The position numbers were made by a program, and so were the translations under genes. From positions 1,984,001-2,048,000 of the forward strand of contig OY969789.1 in the NCBI GenBank assembly GCA_963703085.1: 64,000 nt of DNA, read 5' to 3'. Shown here in pieces: positions 42,103 through 50,400 of this stretch. Numbering within the stretch: position 1 is the stretch's first letter; each line of letters opens with the position of its first letter. The DNA is from DATAEG01 sp963703085. Lineage in GTDB: Bacteria; Actinomycetota; Actinomycetes; Mycobacteriales; Jatrophihabitantaceae. The notes under the pieces were generated by a model. It was not told the origin of the DNA, made no database searches, and saw only the letters and a list, made by a program, of their open reading frames with translations.

Positions 42103-42678
42103 ATGACCAGTCTCGTATCCGCCCCCCTTGTCGCCGCCGCGACTTGGGTCGGCGACCCGGTCCACTCCACGATCACGTTCTGCGTCCGGCACATGGGCGT
42201 CGGCAAGGTACGCGGGACGTTCGATCTCGCGACGTCCGCGCTGAGCGTCGACGCCGACACCGAAACCGGGCCCAGTGGTCGGGTCAGCGCACTGATCGAC
42301 GCCGCATCCGTGCGCACCGGCAACGAGCAGCGCGATGCGCACCTGCGCTCGCCCGACTTCCTGGACGTCGGCCGGTACCCCACCATCGAATTCACCTCCA
42401 CCGAAATCCGCGACTTCGACGGCGAGACGTTCATCCTCGTCGGGGAGCTGACCCTGCACGGCGTTACCCGATCGGTCGAACTCGCGGCGGAGCTACTCGG
42501 CGTCGTCGCCGACCCGTCCGGTGCCGACCGGGCCGGGTTCTCGGCGCGTACGACGATCAGCCGGGCAGAGTTCGGTGTCGACATCCATCTCGCGTTCGGC
42601 GCCGGCAAGCTCGTCGTGGCCGACGCGATCGAGATCGAGATCGACATCGAGTTCACGACCGCCGACGGAGCAGTCTGA
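42103..42678 (+). CDS. YceI-family lipid-binding protein
   Basis: 191 aa, lipocalin-like YceI fold: TWVGDPVHSTITFCVRHMGV, GKVRGTFDLATSALSVDADT, VRTGNEQRDAHLRSPDFLDV and YPTIEFTSTEIRDFDGETF. ELTLHGVTRSVELAAELLG and the C-terminal IEIEIDIEFTTAD follow. Members bind polyprenoid or other long lipids. There is no signal peptide. The ATG at 42103 has AAAGG upstream. Its stop overlaps the start of the next gene (TGATG), so it heads an operon with two reductases. Confidence 0.9.
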   Translation: MTSLVSAPLVAAATWVGDPVHSTITFCVRHMGVGKVRGTFDLATSALSVDADTETGPSGRVSALIDAASVRTGNEQRDAHLRSPDFLDVGRYPTIEFTSTEIRDFDGETFILVGELTLHGVTRSVELAAELLGVVADPSGADRAGFSARTTISRAEFGVDIHLAFGAGKLVVADAIEIEIDIEFTTADGAV

Positions 42679-43274
42679 TGAGTCGGGTCGTGCTGGACAT
42701 GTCCATGTCGGTCGACGGGTTCATCGCCGGCCCCGACGACGAACCGGGTCAGGGATTGGGGGTCGGCGGCGAGCAGCTGCACGGCTGGCTCGCCGCAGGG
42801 GACGGGAGTGACCCGCGATCGCTGCGCCCTCGGGACGAGCCCGGCGCGTCCGTCTTCGACGAGGCGATAGCGACCGGGGCGGTGATCTCCGGCCGGCGCA
42901 CGTTCGAACTAGCGGGCCGTTGGAATGGCGATCACCACGACGGCGTCCCTGTCTTCGTGCTGACGTCCGCCTTACCGGCCGAACCGGCGCCGGGTCACGC
43001 GCGATGGATCACCGACGTCGAGGAGTGCGCCGTGCAGGCGAAGGCCGCGGCCGGCGACCGGGATGTCCTGTTACACGGTGCGAGCGCGGCGCAAGCGTTC
43101 TTGCGGGCCAAGCTCGTCGACGACATCCAGTTGCACGTGGTGCCCGTCCTGATGGGGCAGGGCCGCCGGCTGTTCGACGACCTGCCGGCGGAGTGCGTCG
43201 ACCTCGAATTGGTCCGTGCGCTCGACGGGCCTGACGTGCTGCACCTGCGCTACAGCGTGCGATCGGCGGGCTGA
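42678..43274 (+). CDS. RibD C-terminal/DHFR-like reductase, first of tandem pair
   Basis: 198 aa. RVVLDMSMSVDGFIAGPDDE, AVISGRRTFELAGRWNGDHH, DGVPVFVLTSALPAEPAPGH, VLLHGASAAQAFLRAKLVDD and VVPVLMGQGRRLFDDLPAEC carry all the family motifs. Its ATG overlaps the YceI stop, so translation is coupled. It is about half identical in visible motifs to the next gene, showing tandem duplication. Confidence 0.9.
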   Translation: MSRVVLDMSMSVDGFIAGPDDEPGQGLGVGGEQLHGWLAAGDGSDPRSLRPRDEPGASVFDEAIATGAVISGRRTFELAGRWNGDHHDGVPVFVLTSALPAEPAPGHARWITDVEECAVQAKAAAGDRDVLLHGASAAQAFLRAKLVDDIQLHVVPVLMGQGRRLFDDLPAECVDLELVRALDGPDVLHLRYSVRSAG

Positions 43275-43277
43275 GCG

Positions 43278-43841
43278 ATGGCCATCATCCGCCTCTACAT
43301 GAGCATGTCCGTGGACGGCTATATCGCCGGTCCGGACGACAGCGTCGCCGACCCGATGGGAATCGGCGGGTTCCGCCTCTTCAACTGGCTGGATCGCCGC
43401 AACGACCCCGGCCCGAACGGCCAGATCTACGCGGAGTCCCTGGCAACCCGAGCGCTCATCTCCGGCCGACGCACGTACGAGCACGCAAGCCACTGGCACG
43501 GCGATCACCACGACGGCGTTCCGGTCTTCGTGCTGACCCACGCCGTCCCGCACGAGCCGCCGCCGGGCAGCATCCGGTACGTCACCGACGCGCGCGAGGC
43601 CGCCGAGCAGGCACGCGCCGCGGCCGGGGATGGCGATGTGATGGTGCACGGAGCCGGGGCGGGACAAGCACTGCTGCATGCCGGCCAGCTCGACGAGTTG
43701 GAGCTACACCTCGTTCCCGCCATGCTCGGCCAGGGCCGCCGATTGTTCGACCACCTGCCCGCGACACCGACCGACCTCGTCCTTGTCCGCCGGCTCACCA
43801 CGCCGGAGGTGACGCACTTGCGCTACCGGGTGCGCCACTGA
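43278..43841 (+). CDS. RibD C-terminal/DHFR-like reductase, second of tandem pair
   Basis: 187 aa: MAIIRLYMSMSVDGYIAGPD, ALISGRRTYEHASHWHGDHH, DGVPVFVLTHAVPHEPPPGS, VMVHGAGAGQALLHAGQLDE and LVPAMLGQGRRLFDHLPATP. Nearly every block aligns with the upstream gene, 3 bp away, so these are tandem duplicates in the operon with YceI. NADPH-dependent reductase of unknown substrate. Confidence 0.9.
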   Translation: MAIIRLYMSMSVDGYIAGPDDSVADPMGIGGFRLFNWLDRRNDPGPNGQIYAESLATRALISGRRTYEHASHWHGDHHDGVPVFVLTHAVPHEPPPGSIRYVTDAREAAEQARAAAGDGDVMVHGAGAGQALLHAGQLDELELHLVPAMLGQGRRLFDHLPATPTDLVLVRRLTTPEVTHLRYRVRH

Positions 43842-43905
43842 CGACGGACTCCGCGCTCCCACGAGATCGCACCTGTCTAGCGGGCCAGCATCCAAGGTTT
43901 GCTGC

Positions 43906-44316
43906 TCAGCGCGATTTCCATTCGGCAGTGAGCACGGCGTACCCGAAAGTGTCGGTCCACCCGCCCTTGCTCCACCAGTCCTGACGAAAATGCGCTTCCC
44001 GTGTCATCCCCAGCCGCTCGCACAGTCGTGCCGAGCTGGTGTTGCGCGCATCCATCTGTGCCGTGACCCGACGCATCTCATAATGCTGGAACGCCAGATC
44101 GAGCAGTGCCGCTGGCGGCCCCGGTCGCGAAGCCGCGCCCGGCGTAGTCGGGGTGGAAGCACCAACCGATCTGGCCCGTCGATGGCTGCTCGCCTACCAG
44201 TTTGAGCGTCAGGTCGCCGACAAGGCGCCCCTCGTGCTCCATCACTAGGGCCAGCGCATCACCAGGCTCGGCGAGAGCCCGGGCCGATCGTCGGAAGTCG
44301 TTCCTGCATGTCGCTC
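43906..44316 (-). pseudogene. GNAT acetyltransferase gene with frameshift and lost N-terminus
   Basis: One frame gives ALALVMEHEGRLVGDLTLKL and GWCFHPDYAGRGFATGA (acetyl-CoA-loop region). A base insertion near 44110 then shifts the frame, and the reading continues as LLDLAFQHYEMRRVTAQMDA, RNTSSARLCERLGMTREAHF and TDTFGYAVLTAEWKSR to TGA 43906. Upstream an in-frame stop removes the first 30 to 40 residues. Together these are the ruins of a RimJ/RimL-like acetyltransferase. Confidence 0.75.
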
Positions 44317-44398
44317 TCTCTGCTCAGGCGATGATTCTCACCGCGAATGCAGGTCTGATCTACTGACCACACTTCGGCACAAGGTGAGAGGTTGCGGC

Positions 44399-45208
44399 GT
44401 GATCGAACTGACGATGGAACGGTGCGGGCAGGCATTGGTGGATCAGACCGCGAAGTTTGCTGAGACCGCCCGCTGCGCTGCAGTCGATGCGCCGGTGCCG
44501 ACGTGCCCAGAGTGGACATTGAGTCAGCTCGTCGAGCATCTCGGCCAGACACAGCACTGGGTTGCCGAGGTCGTGGAGAAGCGGGTGTCCGATCCGTCGC
44601 AGCTCCCGGCGTCCTTCGCGGTACTGCCCGCCGACCAGGACGCATGGGCGACGTGGCTGACCGAGGGCGCATCACTACTGGCTGCGGCATGCGCTGACGC
44701 CGGCCCGGACGCGCCGGTGTGGAACCCGGCGGGTGACGCCCGGTCGGGCACGCGGTTTTGGCTGCGTCGGATCCTTTGCGAGACGATCATTCACCGCGCC
44801 GACGCCGCCGCCACCGCCGGAATGGCCTACCAGCTCGACGGGGAACTCGCCGCCGATGCGATCAGCGACCACCTGGCGATGATGACCTCGCCGGGATGGG
44901 CCGCTCAACGAACGGACTCCGCCGAGGCGCTTCGCGGCAGCGGGCAGACCTTGCACCTGCACGCCAGCGACGAGCCGAGTCTCGGTGAGGCCGGCGAGTG
45001 GTACATCGAACGCGGCGCCGAGGGAGCGACGTGGCGACATGGCCACGGCACGGCGGACGTCTCGGTCCGCGGGCCGGCGACCACGTTGTTGCTGGTGCTG
45101 ACCCGGCGTCAGTCGATCGCGGCCGGGCTGGACGAGAGCCTGCAAGTTTCAGGCGACCTGGACCTGTTCACCAACTGGATCGAGAACACCGCCCACCAGG
45201 CCGGGTAA
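44399..45208 (+). CDS. mycothiol-dependent maleylpyruvate isomerase-family (DinB-like) protein
   Basis: 269 aa. The N-terminal four-helix DinB-like bundle has PVPTCPEWTLSQLVEHLGQT, the metal-binding His in LVEHLG and a second His in ETIIHRADAAATAG. A small C-terminal MDMPI_C-type domain follows (LHLHASDEPSLGEAGEWYIE, DVSVRGPATTLLLVLTRRQS). Family members bind a metal and use mycothiol. GTG 44399 (VIELTMERCGQ) is chosen. It has a close relative of the same fold at 50943. Confidence 0.87.
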   Translation: MIELTMERCGQALVDQTAKFAETARCAAVDAPVPTCPEWTLSQLVEHLGQTQHWVAEVVEKRVSDPSQLPASFAVLPADQDAWATWLTEGASLLAAACADAGPDAPVWNPAGDARSGTRFWLRRILCETIIHRADAAATAGMAYQLDGELAADAISDHLAMMTSPGWAAQRTDSAEALRGSGQTLHLHASDEPSLGEAGEWYIERGAEGATWRHGHGTADVSVRGPATTLLLVLTRRQSIAAGLDESLQVSGDLDLFTNWIENTAHQAG

Positions 45209-45441
45209 AGGAAAGGCCTGACGGCCAAGACCCGCACAGGAACGAGCTGCACTAGGGAGCGGGTGGCACGTCAGTGTGGGGGACGCACGCGGACTTAGGC
45301 CACGCATACCCCCACCGACTACGGCTCCTCCGGGCCGGTGCACGCGATCCTGGTCCAGACCGGGCTGTCGACCACCCCGGCACGCCGTTGAGCCAGACAA
45401 ACTGCTACTCCGCGGCCGCGGTCTACCCCGGCCCGCCCGAC

Positions 45442-45632
45442 CACGGCGACCGCGGAGCGGGCCAACGTGCAATGGACCCATGACGCGGTCACCGGTGCGA
45501 TGTTGAGCAACACCTACGACGTGATGAGTCGACTTACCAAGGTCGTCGTCACCGGCGGGAGTAACCGCGCACCATCACCTACGGTTACGACGCGGCCGGC
45601 AACCGCACCAGCACGGCACAGATCGGCACCAC
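45442..45632 (+). pseudogene. RHS/YD-repeat protein remnant
   Basis: One frame reads ATAERANVQWTHDAVTGAML, then SNTYDVMSRLTKVVVTGG. After a frame change the next reads TITYGYDAAGNRTSTAQIGT. NTYDxxSRLT and YGYDAAGNRT are YD-repeat signatures of RHS proteins. No C-terminal toxin or immunity gene is attached. The surrounding 45209-45722 has no other gene I can support. Confidence 0.65.
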
Positions 45633-45722
45633 TCCACGAGCCCAACGCTGACCTAGAACGCGGCGAACAAGTCACCAGGTCCCGTTACGTCTGGCCTGGT
45701 GCTCTCACAGGAGGAAGACCTC

Positions 45723-45968
45723 ATGCCCCTCTTCAAGTCAAATCGAGCCACCGCGTCCGCCGTCGCCAGACCGGGCCGTTATGCCATCGCGATCGCTACC
45801 GCCTTGTTTGTAGTTTTTTGCATCATCGGGATCTCGCAACATCATTTTGTCGCGGCGATCCTCTCGGGTGGCTGCGTAGGTGCCGTCGTGGGCGCCCTTA
45901 ACTACGTCATCTTCCGACCGGGCGGCTGGGGGCAGAGGTGGTACGAGAAAAATAGAAAACAAAACTGA
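45723..45968 (+). CDS. small membrane protein, 81 aa
   Basis: ATG 45723 has an excellent ribosome binding site (CAGGAGGAAGACCTC). Residues ~20-42 form one hydrophobic helix (YAIAIATALFVVFCIIGISQ) and ~46-65 a second (FVAAILSGGCVGAVVGALNY), with a basic C-terminus (WGQRWYEKNRKQN). The A/T-rich codons at the end (AAA AAT AGA AAA CAA AAC) differ from the neighbourhood. I do not recognise the family. It lies between the RHS relic and the duplicated APH fragment. Confidence 0.6.
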   Translation: MPLFKSNRATASAVARPGRYAIAIATALFVVFCIIGISQHHFVAAILSGGCVGAVVGALNYVIFRPGGWGQRWYEKNRKQN

Positions 45969-46036
45969 ATCATCCGCGACTGCGCCGCTCGTGAACCGCT
46001 TGGAGGGCCAAGCATGCAGACCGTAGGCGCGATCGT

Positions 46037-46498
46037 CGTACGTCGCCGGTGTCACGACTGACCATCCGAGCCAGCGTCACGAAGGCGCCTACGCCGATAT
46101 TGCATCGATCTTGCGGCAGCTCCACGTCATGTCGAAGGGCGCGGACCTCGTCGGTTCGCGTTCAGCGCGCTTACTCCACCGTGATCCCGGCCCGTTCAAC
46201 GTCATCACGCAGCAGGGCCGACCGACTGCGCTGATCGACTGGGACAGCGCCCGTCCTGGCGATCCGATGGAGGACGTCGGATACGCCGCGTGGACTTGGT
46301 GGGTGCAATCTGAGGGCAACCCCCGGATCTCGGGTCGCGAGCTCCTTGGGGCGATCCTTGAGCAGCAGGCACGCATCGCCGCCATCGAATCGACCGTCGC
46401 ACAAGACCCGGCCAATTCGATCGCCCGACGGGATCACGCTCGAGCAGCAATTCAGTGGGACGTCAGCGATGAGGCCTTGGTCCGTCAGCACTGGGAAG
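46037..46498 (+). pseudogene. 5'-truncated duplicate of the APH-like gene at 48261
   Basis: The segment matches 48448-48963 almost base for base, encoding SKGADLVGSRSARLLHRDPG, PFNVITQQGRPTALIDWDSA and so on. It has lost the first ~62 codons, lacks 54 bp (18 codons, VAIEDQARRLRLFRDAYN) and changes the catalytic-loop LLHGDPG to LLHRDPG. The missing block is flanked by CAAC repeats, suggesting replication slippage. The reading frame runs on into unrelated sequence after 46498. It cannot encode an active kinase. Confidence 0.85.
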
Positions 46499-46553
46499 AG
46501 CGATGCTGGTGCGGCCCGCGAAAGGCTGTCGCAAAATCGATACCGTCGTCGGT

Positions 46554-47123
46554 ATGCAAATCCGGGCCGCGCGAGCCTCAGACCAACCAGCAATCGAGAC
46601 GGTCGTCGCTACCGCCTTTGGCGAAGGACCCGACGGCCGCGTTGTCAAAATGATCCGCGCCCTGAACCAGACTCGTGCAACGCGGATCAGTCTCATCGCC
46701 GATGACGATGGGATCGTCGGGCACGTCCAGCTGAGCAAGGCATGGATCGACGCGAGGAAGAGGCTGGTAACCGCGCTGATGCTCACGCCGCTAGCGGTCG
46801 TCCCCGAGCGTCATCGTCAAGGCATCGGCACGCGGCTGGTCGAGGAGGCGCTCAAGGCTGCGGAACAGATGGGGGTTACCGCAGTCTTCCTCGAAGGCGA
46901 TCCGAACTACTACGGCCGGCGCGGTTTCGTGTCCGGCGCTTCGCTGGAGTTCGTCCGTCCATCGCTGCGAATCCCGGGGCCCGGTTTCCAGGTCTCGACG
47001 CTCTCGCGACATGAGCCCTGGATGACGGGCTACGTGATCTACCCCGACGCAATGTGGGAGACAGACACCGTGGGCCTACGCGATCCGCAGCTAGCGATCA
47101 TCGAGAACGCACTGAATTCCTAA
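46554..47123 (+). CDS. GNAT N-acetyltransferase
   Basis: 189 aa. MQIRAARASDQPAIETVVAT is the N-terminus, RISLIADDDGIVGHVQLSKA the central strands, and LTPLAVVPERHRQGIGTRLV the acetyl-CoA-binding motif A (RHRQGIG). VFLEGDPNYYGRRGF follows. This is the YhbS-like arrangement. ATG 46554 is the most likely start; the ribosome binding site is weak. It lies directly after the truncated APH duplicate and between the two copies. Substrate unknown. Confidence 0.87.
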   Translation: MQIRAARASDQPAIETVVATAFGEGPDGRVVKMIRALNQTRATRISLIADDDGIVGHVQLSKAWIDARKRLVTALMLTPLAVVPERHRQGIGTRLVEEALKAAEQMGVTAVFLEGDPNYYGRRGFVSGASLEFVRPSLRIPGPGFQVSTLSRHEPWMTGYVIYPDAMWETDTVGLRDPQLAIIENALNS

Positions 47124-47129
47124 CTGTGA

Positions 47130-47470
47130 ACCGCCTCGGTCCATTTGGCCGTTTCTGGCTCGGGCGCCTCGGCACGGATTCCAGCTGCGCCTGCAGGTCG
47201 GCGAAGTTGAGCCGCCCGGCCGCGGTTCCCAGGCCACTAGCTCGCCATCCAGGACCGGATCCGCGGGCACCGCGCAGCCAGCACCGGAGCCGGGTCCGGG
47301 AAGAACGCGGTCAGGTCGGTGCCGTTACGTGAGTACAACCGCCCACCCGCGCACAGCACGCGGTAGCCATCCCACTTCGGCTCCCACACCAACCGATCCA
47401 GGCGAGCCGGCGTCGGTGAATCGATCAGCCGCGCCGACGCAACCGGGGCAGGCAACGACACAGCAGGCAC
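47130..47470 (-). pseudogene. ATP-dependent DNA ligase fragment with frameshifts
   Basis: From GTG 47470: PAVSLPAPVASARLIDSPTP, then LDRLVWEPKWDGYRVLCAGG (adenylation motif KWDGYR with the nucleotide-accepting Lys) and RLYSRNGTDLTAFFPDPAPV. The frame then breaks. Other frames continue with GDPVLDGELVAWEP and GRLNFADLQAQLESVP, both typical of LigC/LigD ligases. Only about 110 residues of the adenylation domain remain, with at least two frame changes. Confidence 0.7.
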
Positions 47471-47703
47471 TGATCAAGAGTGCGGTATCGACGAGACGCC
47501 CGCATCCGCAACCGGCTGTTCCCGCCGATGCCAGCAATCATGGCGGTTGCGATTCCGGCGGATGGTAGGCCGGCTTGGAGTGCACCGACTGGGGAGGCTC
47601 GATGGACAATGGAGTCTCGGATCGACGCGCTCGCGCCGCTCGTGCTCGGCAGCGGAATCGCATTCGCCTCAGTGCTGTCGGCACCCACTCCTAGGGTGAC
47701 CGC

Positions 47704-48165
47704 ATGACTGAGTCGGATGATGATCTACCCGGTCTGGTGGCCGCCGGTGTGGACCGCACCCTGGAGTTGGCTGCCACCTGGCTGCGCTGGGACGGAATGC
47801 CCTGCGTAGGCGAGGATCCGGGCCGGATCTACACCCCCCATAAGGCACTGCGCCGCTACACCGATCACCTCATCGACCACCTCGCGCACACAGAGTGCCT
47901 GGTCGCCAATGTCGAGACGGTTCCAGACGGTTGGCGGGCCAGCGGCGTCACCCTGGAGACCGACTGGGCTCATTTCACCGAGGCAGACCTGGCCGAGGCC
48001 CGGCAGCGGCTGCTGCGGCTGGCGCTGCTCTACCGCCTACGCCTCAGCACCTGGGGGCCATCGGAATGGGACCGATCCCGCGGCTCGGAGTGGACTGTCC
48101 GAGAGGTCGTCGAGCACGTCGCCGATCCTTGGTACGCCGAACAGGTCGGCGATCTCACCCCCTGA
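47704..48165 (+). CDS. DinB-like hypothetical protein
   Basis: 153 aa, all-helical. LPGLVAAGVDRTLELAATWL, HKALRRYTDHLIDHLAHTEC and the C-terminal SEWTVREVVEHVADPWYAEQ look like DinB-superfamily helices with candidate His ligands (HLIDHLAH, VEHVAD). ATG 47704 has no strong ribosome binding site. Such proteins bind a metal and often act on thiols; that is inference for this one. Downstream is the intact APH-like gene. Confidence 0.6.
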   Translation: MTESDDDLPGLVAAGVDRTLELAATWLRWDGMPCVGEDPGRIYTPHKALRRYTDHLIDHLAHTECLVANVETVPDGWRASGVTLETDWAHFTEADLAEARQRLLRLALLYRLRLSTWGPSEWDRSRGSEWTVREVVEHVADPWYAEQVGDLTP

Positions 48166-48260
48166 CCGCCGTCGTGGTCGGGGGCAAGCCAGCCTAAGGG
48201 CATGGCCGCGGCGCGGGTGAGCCGGTCAGCTGCTGGGCTAAAGCGCATATCGTTCAGCGC

Positions 48261-48989
48261 GTGGAGGAGGAGGAGTTGTCGGGTGGAAGGACAACTCCGG
48301 GAGTGGTGCGAGTCGGCGACACGGTGCGCCGGCCCCGCGGACCTCGCGCGCGATTCGCCGCGACTGCAGTTGCGTGGCTCAATCAACAAGGGTTCGCATT
48401 CGCTGCGCAGTACCTCGGCGTCGATGAGCAGGATCGAGACGTGTTCGCGTACGTCGCCGGTGTCACGACCGACCATCCGAGCCAGCGTCACGAAGGCGCC
48501 TACGCCGATATTGCATCGATCTTGCGGCAGCTCCACGTCATGTCGAAGGGCGCGGACCTCGTCGGTTCGCGTTCAGCGTGCTTACTCCACGGTGATCCCG
48601 GCCCGTTCAACGTCATCACGCAGCAGGGCCGACCGACTGCGCTGATCGATTGGGACAGCGCCCGTCCGGGCGATCCGATGGAGGACGTCGGATACGCCGC
48701 GTGGACTTGGTGCGTGCAATCTGAGGGCAACGTTGCCATCGAGGACCAAGCTCGCCGACTGCGGCTGTTCCGTGACGCCTACAACCCCCAGATCTCGGGT
48801 CGCGAGCTCCTTGGGGCGATCCTTGAGCAGCAGGCACGCCTCGCCGCCATCGAATCGACCGTCGCACAAGACCCAGGCAATTCGATCGCCCGACGGGATC
48901 ACGCTCGAGCGGCAATTCAGTGGGCCGTCAGCGATGAGGCCTTGGTCCGTGAGCACTGGGAAGCGTTCATGACCACGCTTTCGCGATAG
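48261..48989 (+). CDS. APH-family phosphotransferase
   Basis: 242 aa. The N-terminal lobe is short (VVRVGDTVRRPRGPRARFAA, with a possible Lys-to-Arg change in the nucleotide-binding strand). The catalytic loop is LLHGDPGPFNVITQQGRPTA and the metal site LIDWDSARPGDPMEDVGYAA. It starts at GTG 48261 inside a GGAGGAGG tract. A nearly identical but truncated copy lies upstream at 46037-46498. The substrate is unknown; this branch is not a classic aminoglycoside-resistance enzyme. Confidence 0.82.
   Translation: MEEEELSGGRTTPGVVRVGDTVRRPRGPRARFAATAVAWLNQQGFAFAAQYLGVDEQDRDVFAYVAGVTTDHPSQRHEGAYADIASILRQLHVMSKGADLVGSRSACLLHGDPGPFNVITQQGRPTALIDWDSARPGDPMEDVGYAAWTWCVQSEGNVAIEDQARRLRLFRDAYNPQISGRELLGAILEQQARLAAIESTVAQDPGNSIARRDHARAAIQWAVSDEALVREHWEAFMTTLSR
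48448..48963 (+). repeat. duplicated segment, partner of 46037-46498
   Basis: The 516-bp segment (3' two-thirds of the APH-like gene) recurs at 46037-46498 with a handful of substitutions and one 54-bp gap. Both copies are in the same direction, separated by about 1.95 kb holding a GNAT gene, a ligase relic and a DinB-like gene. Recombination between them could excise that block. Confidence 0.85.
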
Positions 48990-49085
48990 AGATCATCCTA
49001 CGGCGCACGATGATCACCGCTGGCCGGAGCGCCAGAGCGGTTGCGTGCTCGCCTCGGCCGGGCTCGGCGATGGCAAAATGAGCGG

Positions 49086-49547
49086 ATGAGTGATCAAGTC
49101 CGGGCTCGTACACGGCCCGAACGACGCGATGCTGCGGTCGATCGCCTGCGCCGGGGCGGCAATCTGTGGTTGGCAACATCGAGCGATCGCGGCCCACATC
49201 TGATTCCGGTGTCGTTCTGGTGGGATGGCTCCTGTCTGACGACGAGTACGTTCGAGAACAGTCGAACGCTCGCCAACATCGAAGCTCAACCAAAGGTCCG
49301 TGCATCTATAGGAAGCACCACAGACGTGGTCATGATTGATGCAGTGGCCACGGTCATGACGGGCGATGGTGTCTCAGAGGCGGCGAAAGACGGCTACGCG
49401 CAAGTGTCGGGCATTGCTCGGGGGACGCCAGGTTTCGCCTACCTCGAAATTCGACCCGAACGCATCCAGGTGTGGAAAGGGCAAGCGGAGTTTAAGGACA
49501 GAACCGTAATGCGCAGTGGCGTGTGGCTCGACGAGCTGCCCGGCTAA
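49086..49547 (+). CDS. pyridoxamine-5'-phosphate-oxidase-family flavin-binding protein
   Basis: 153-aa split-barrel fold: AVDRLRRGGNLWLATSSDRG, PHLIPVSFWWDGSCLTTSTF, NSRTLANIEAQPKVRASIGS, DAVATVMTGDGV and FAYLEIRPERIQVWKG. The order of strands and the RTLANIEAQPKVR block are typical of the PNPOx-like/F420-binding family. The substrate is unknown; many act on F420 or FMN. ATG 49086 is chosen for MSDQVRART. No operon partner is evident. Confidence 0.85.
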   Translation: MSDQVRARTRPERRDAAVDRLRRGGNLWLATSSDRGPHLIPVSFWWDGSCLTTSTFENSRTLANIEAQPKVRASIGSTTDVVMIDAVATVMTGDGVSEAAKDGYAQVSGIARGTPGFAYLEIRPERIQVWKGQAEFKDRTVMRSGVWLDELPG

Positions 49548-49680
49548 GTTCACCGGCGCGTGCCGCTCGACATAAGCAACCTGGATTTCGCGCCGCTAGG
49601 TTCCCGCAAGCGGATCGTCCAACAGACGAGCGGGACGACCTCGATGGGGACGGTCTGGCATGTCGGAGTGGCCGGAGACA

Positions 49681-50400
49681 ATGTCTGACATGGCGAGATT
49701 CGAAGATGAGGATTTCACCGACGCTGAGTTTCGCGAGTGCGATCTCACGCGTGCGCGCCTGATCGGGGTGGTGCTGCAGGACGCCGTGATCGACGGGCTG
49801 ATCAACAATCTGGTGGTGAATGGGGTTGAGGTGAGCTCGTATGTCGAAGCGGAACTGGACCGGCGCCATCCGGTGCGGTTGTTAATCCGTTCTGCAGACC
49901 CAGCCGACCTGCGGCAGGCGCATCAACGGTTGCAGACCGAGTGGCGAAGGACAGTCGAGCGGCTTCGCGAGATGCCCGAAGGATCCGAGCATCGGCGTGT
50001 CGGAGGTGAGTGGTCGGCGGTGCAGACCTTGCGGCACCTGGTGTTTGTGCACGACTCGTGGTTTCGTCGCTGCTGCCTGGGATTGGCTCGGCCGTTCACC
50101 GCGATCGGCTTGGCGTCACCGTTCGTGCCTGATCAGGAGGAGCAAGGTCTGGATCAGGCTGCGGACCCGTCACTGGACGACGTGCTGGCGGTGCGTGACG
50201 AGCAGGCCGCCGAGTTGGAGGAGTGGCTGGCCACCGTGACAGCAACTGAACTGTCGGCGGCCGCGCCGGTGCCGGCGGGATCGGGATGGCCGCCGTACGC
50301 CCGGGGCAAGTCTGTGCTGCAGTGTCTGCACGTTGTGCTGAACGAGGAGCACGAACACCACGGCTTTTGCGTGCGAGATCTCGGCCTACTCAGCTATTGA
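49681..50400 (+). CDS. DinB-family protein with N-terminal pentapeptide-like segment
   Basis: 239 aa. Residues ~5-50 carry a pentapeptide-repeat-like stretch (DFTDAEFRECDLTRARLIGV, VLQDAVIDGLINNLVVNGVE) of about five turns. A DinB_2 four-helix bundle follows with EWSAVQTLRHLVFVHDSWFR (His ligand), then VLQCLHVVLNEEHEHHGFCV (EEHxHH metal ligands). ATG 49681 has GGAG five bases upstream. The domain fusion is recurrent in actinomycetes. Metal-dependent, thiol-linked enzyme by family; the substrate is unknown. Confidence 0.82.
   Translation: MSDMARFEDEDFTDAEFRECDLTRARLIGVVLQDAVIDGLINNLVVNGVEVSSYVEAELDRRHPVRLLIRSADPADLRQAHQRLQTEWRRTVERLREMPEGSEHRRVGGEWSAVQTLRHLVFVHDSWFRRCCLGLARPFTAIGLASPFVPDQEEQGLDQAADPSLDDVLAVRDEQAAELEEWLATVTATELSAAAPVPAGSGWPPYARGKSVLQCLHVVLNEEHEHHGFCVRDLGLLSY

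Noticed and set aside
41991..42782. Upstream extension of the LuxR regulator
   Set aside because: It lies antisense to YceI, which has a complete family sequence.
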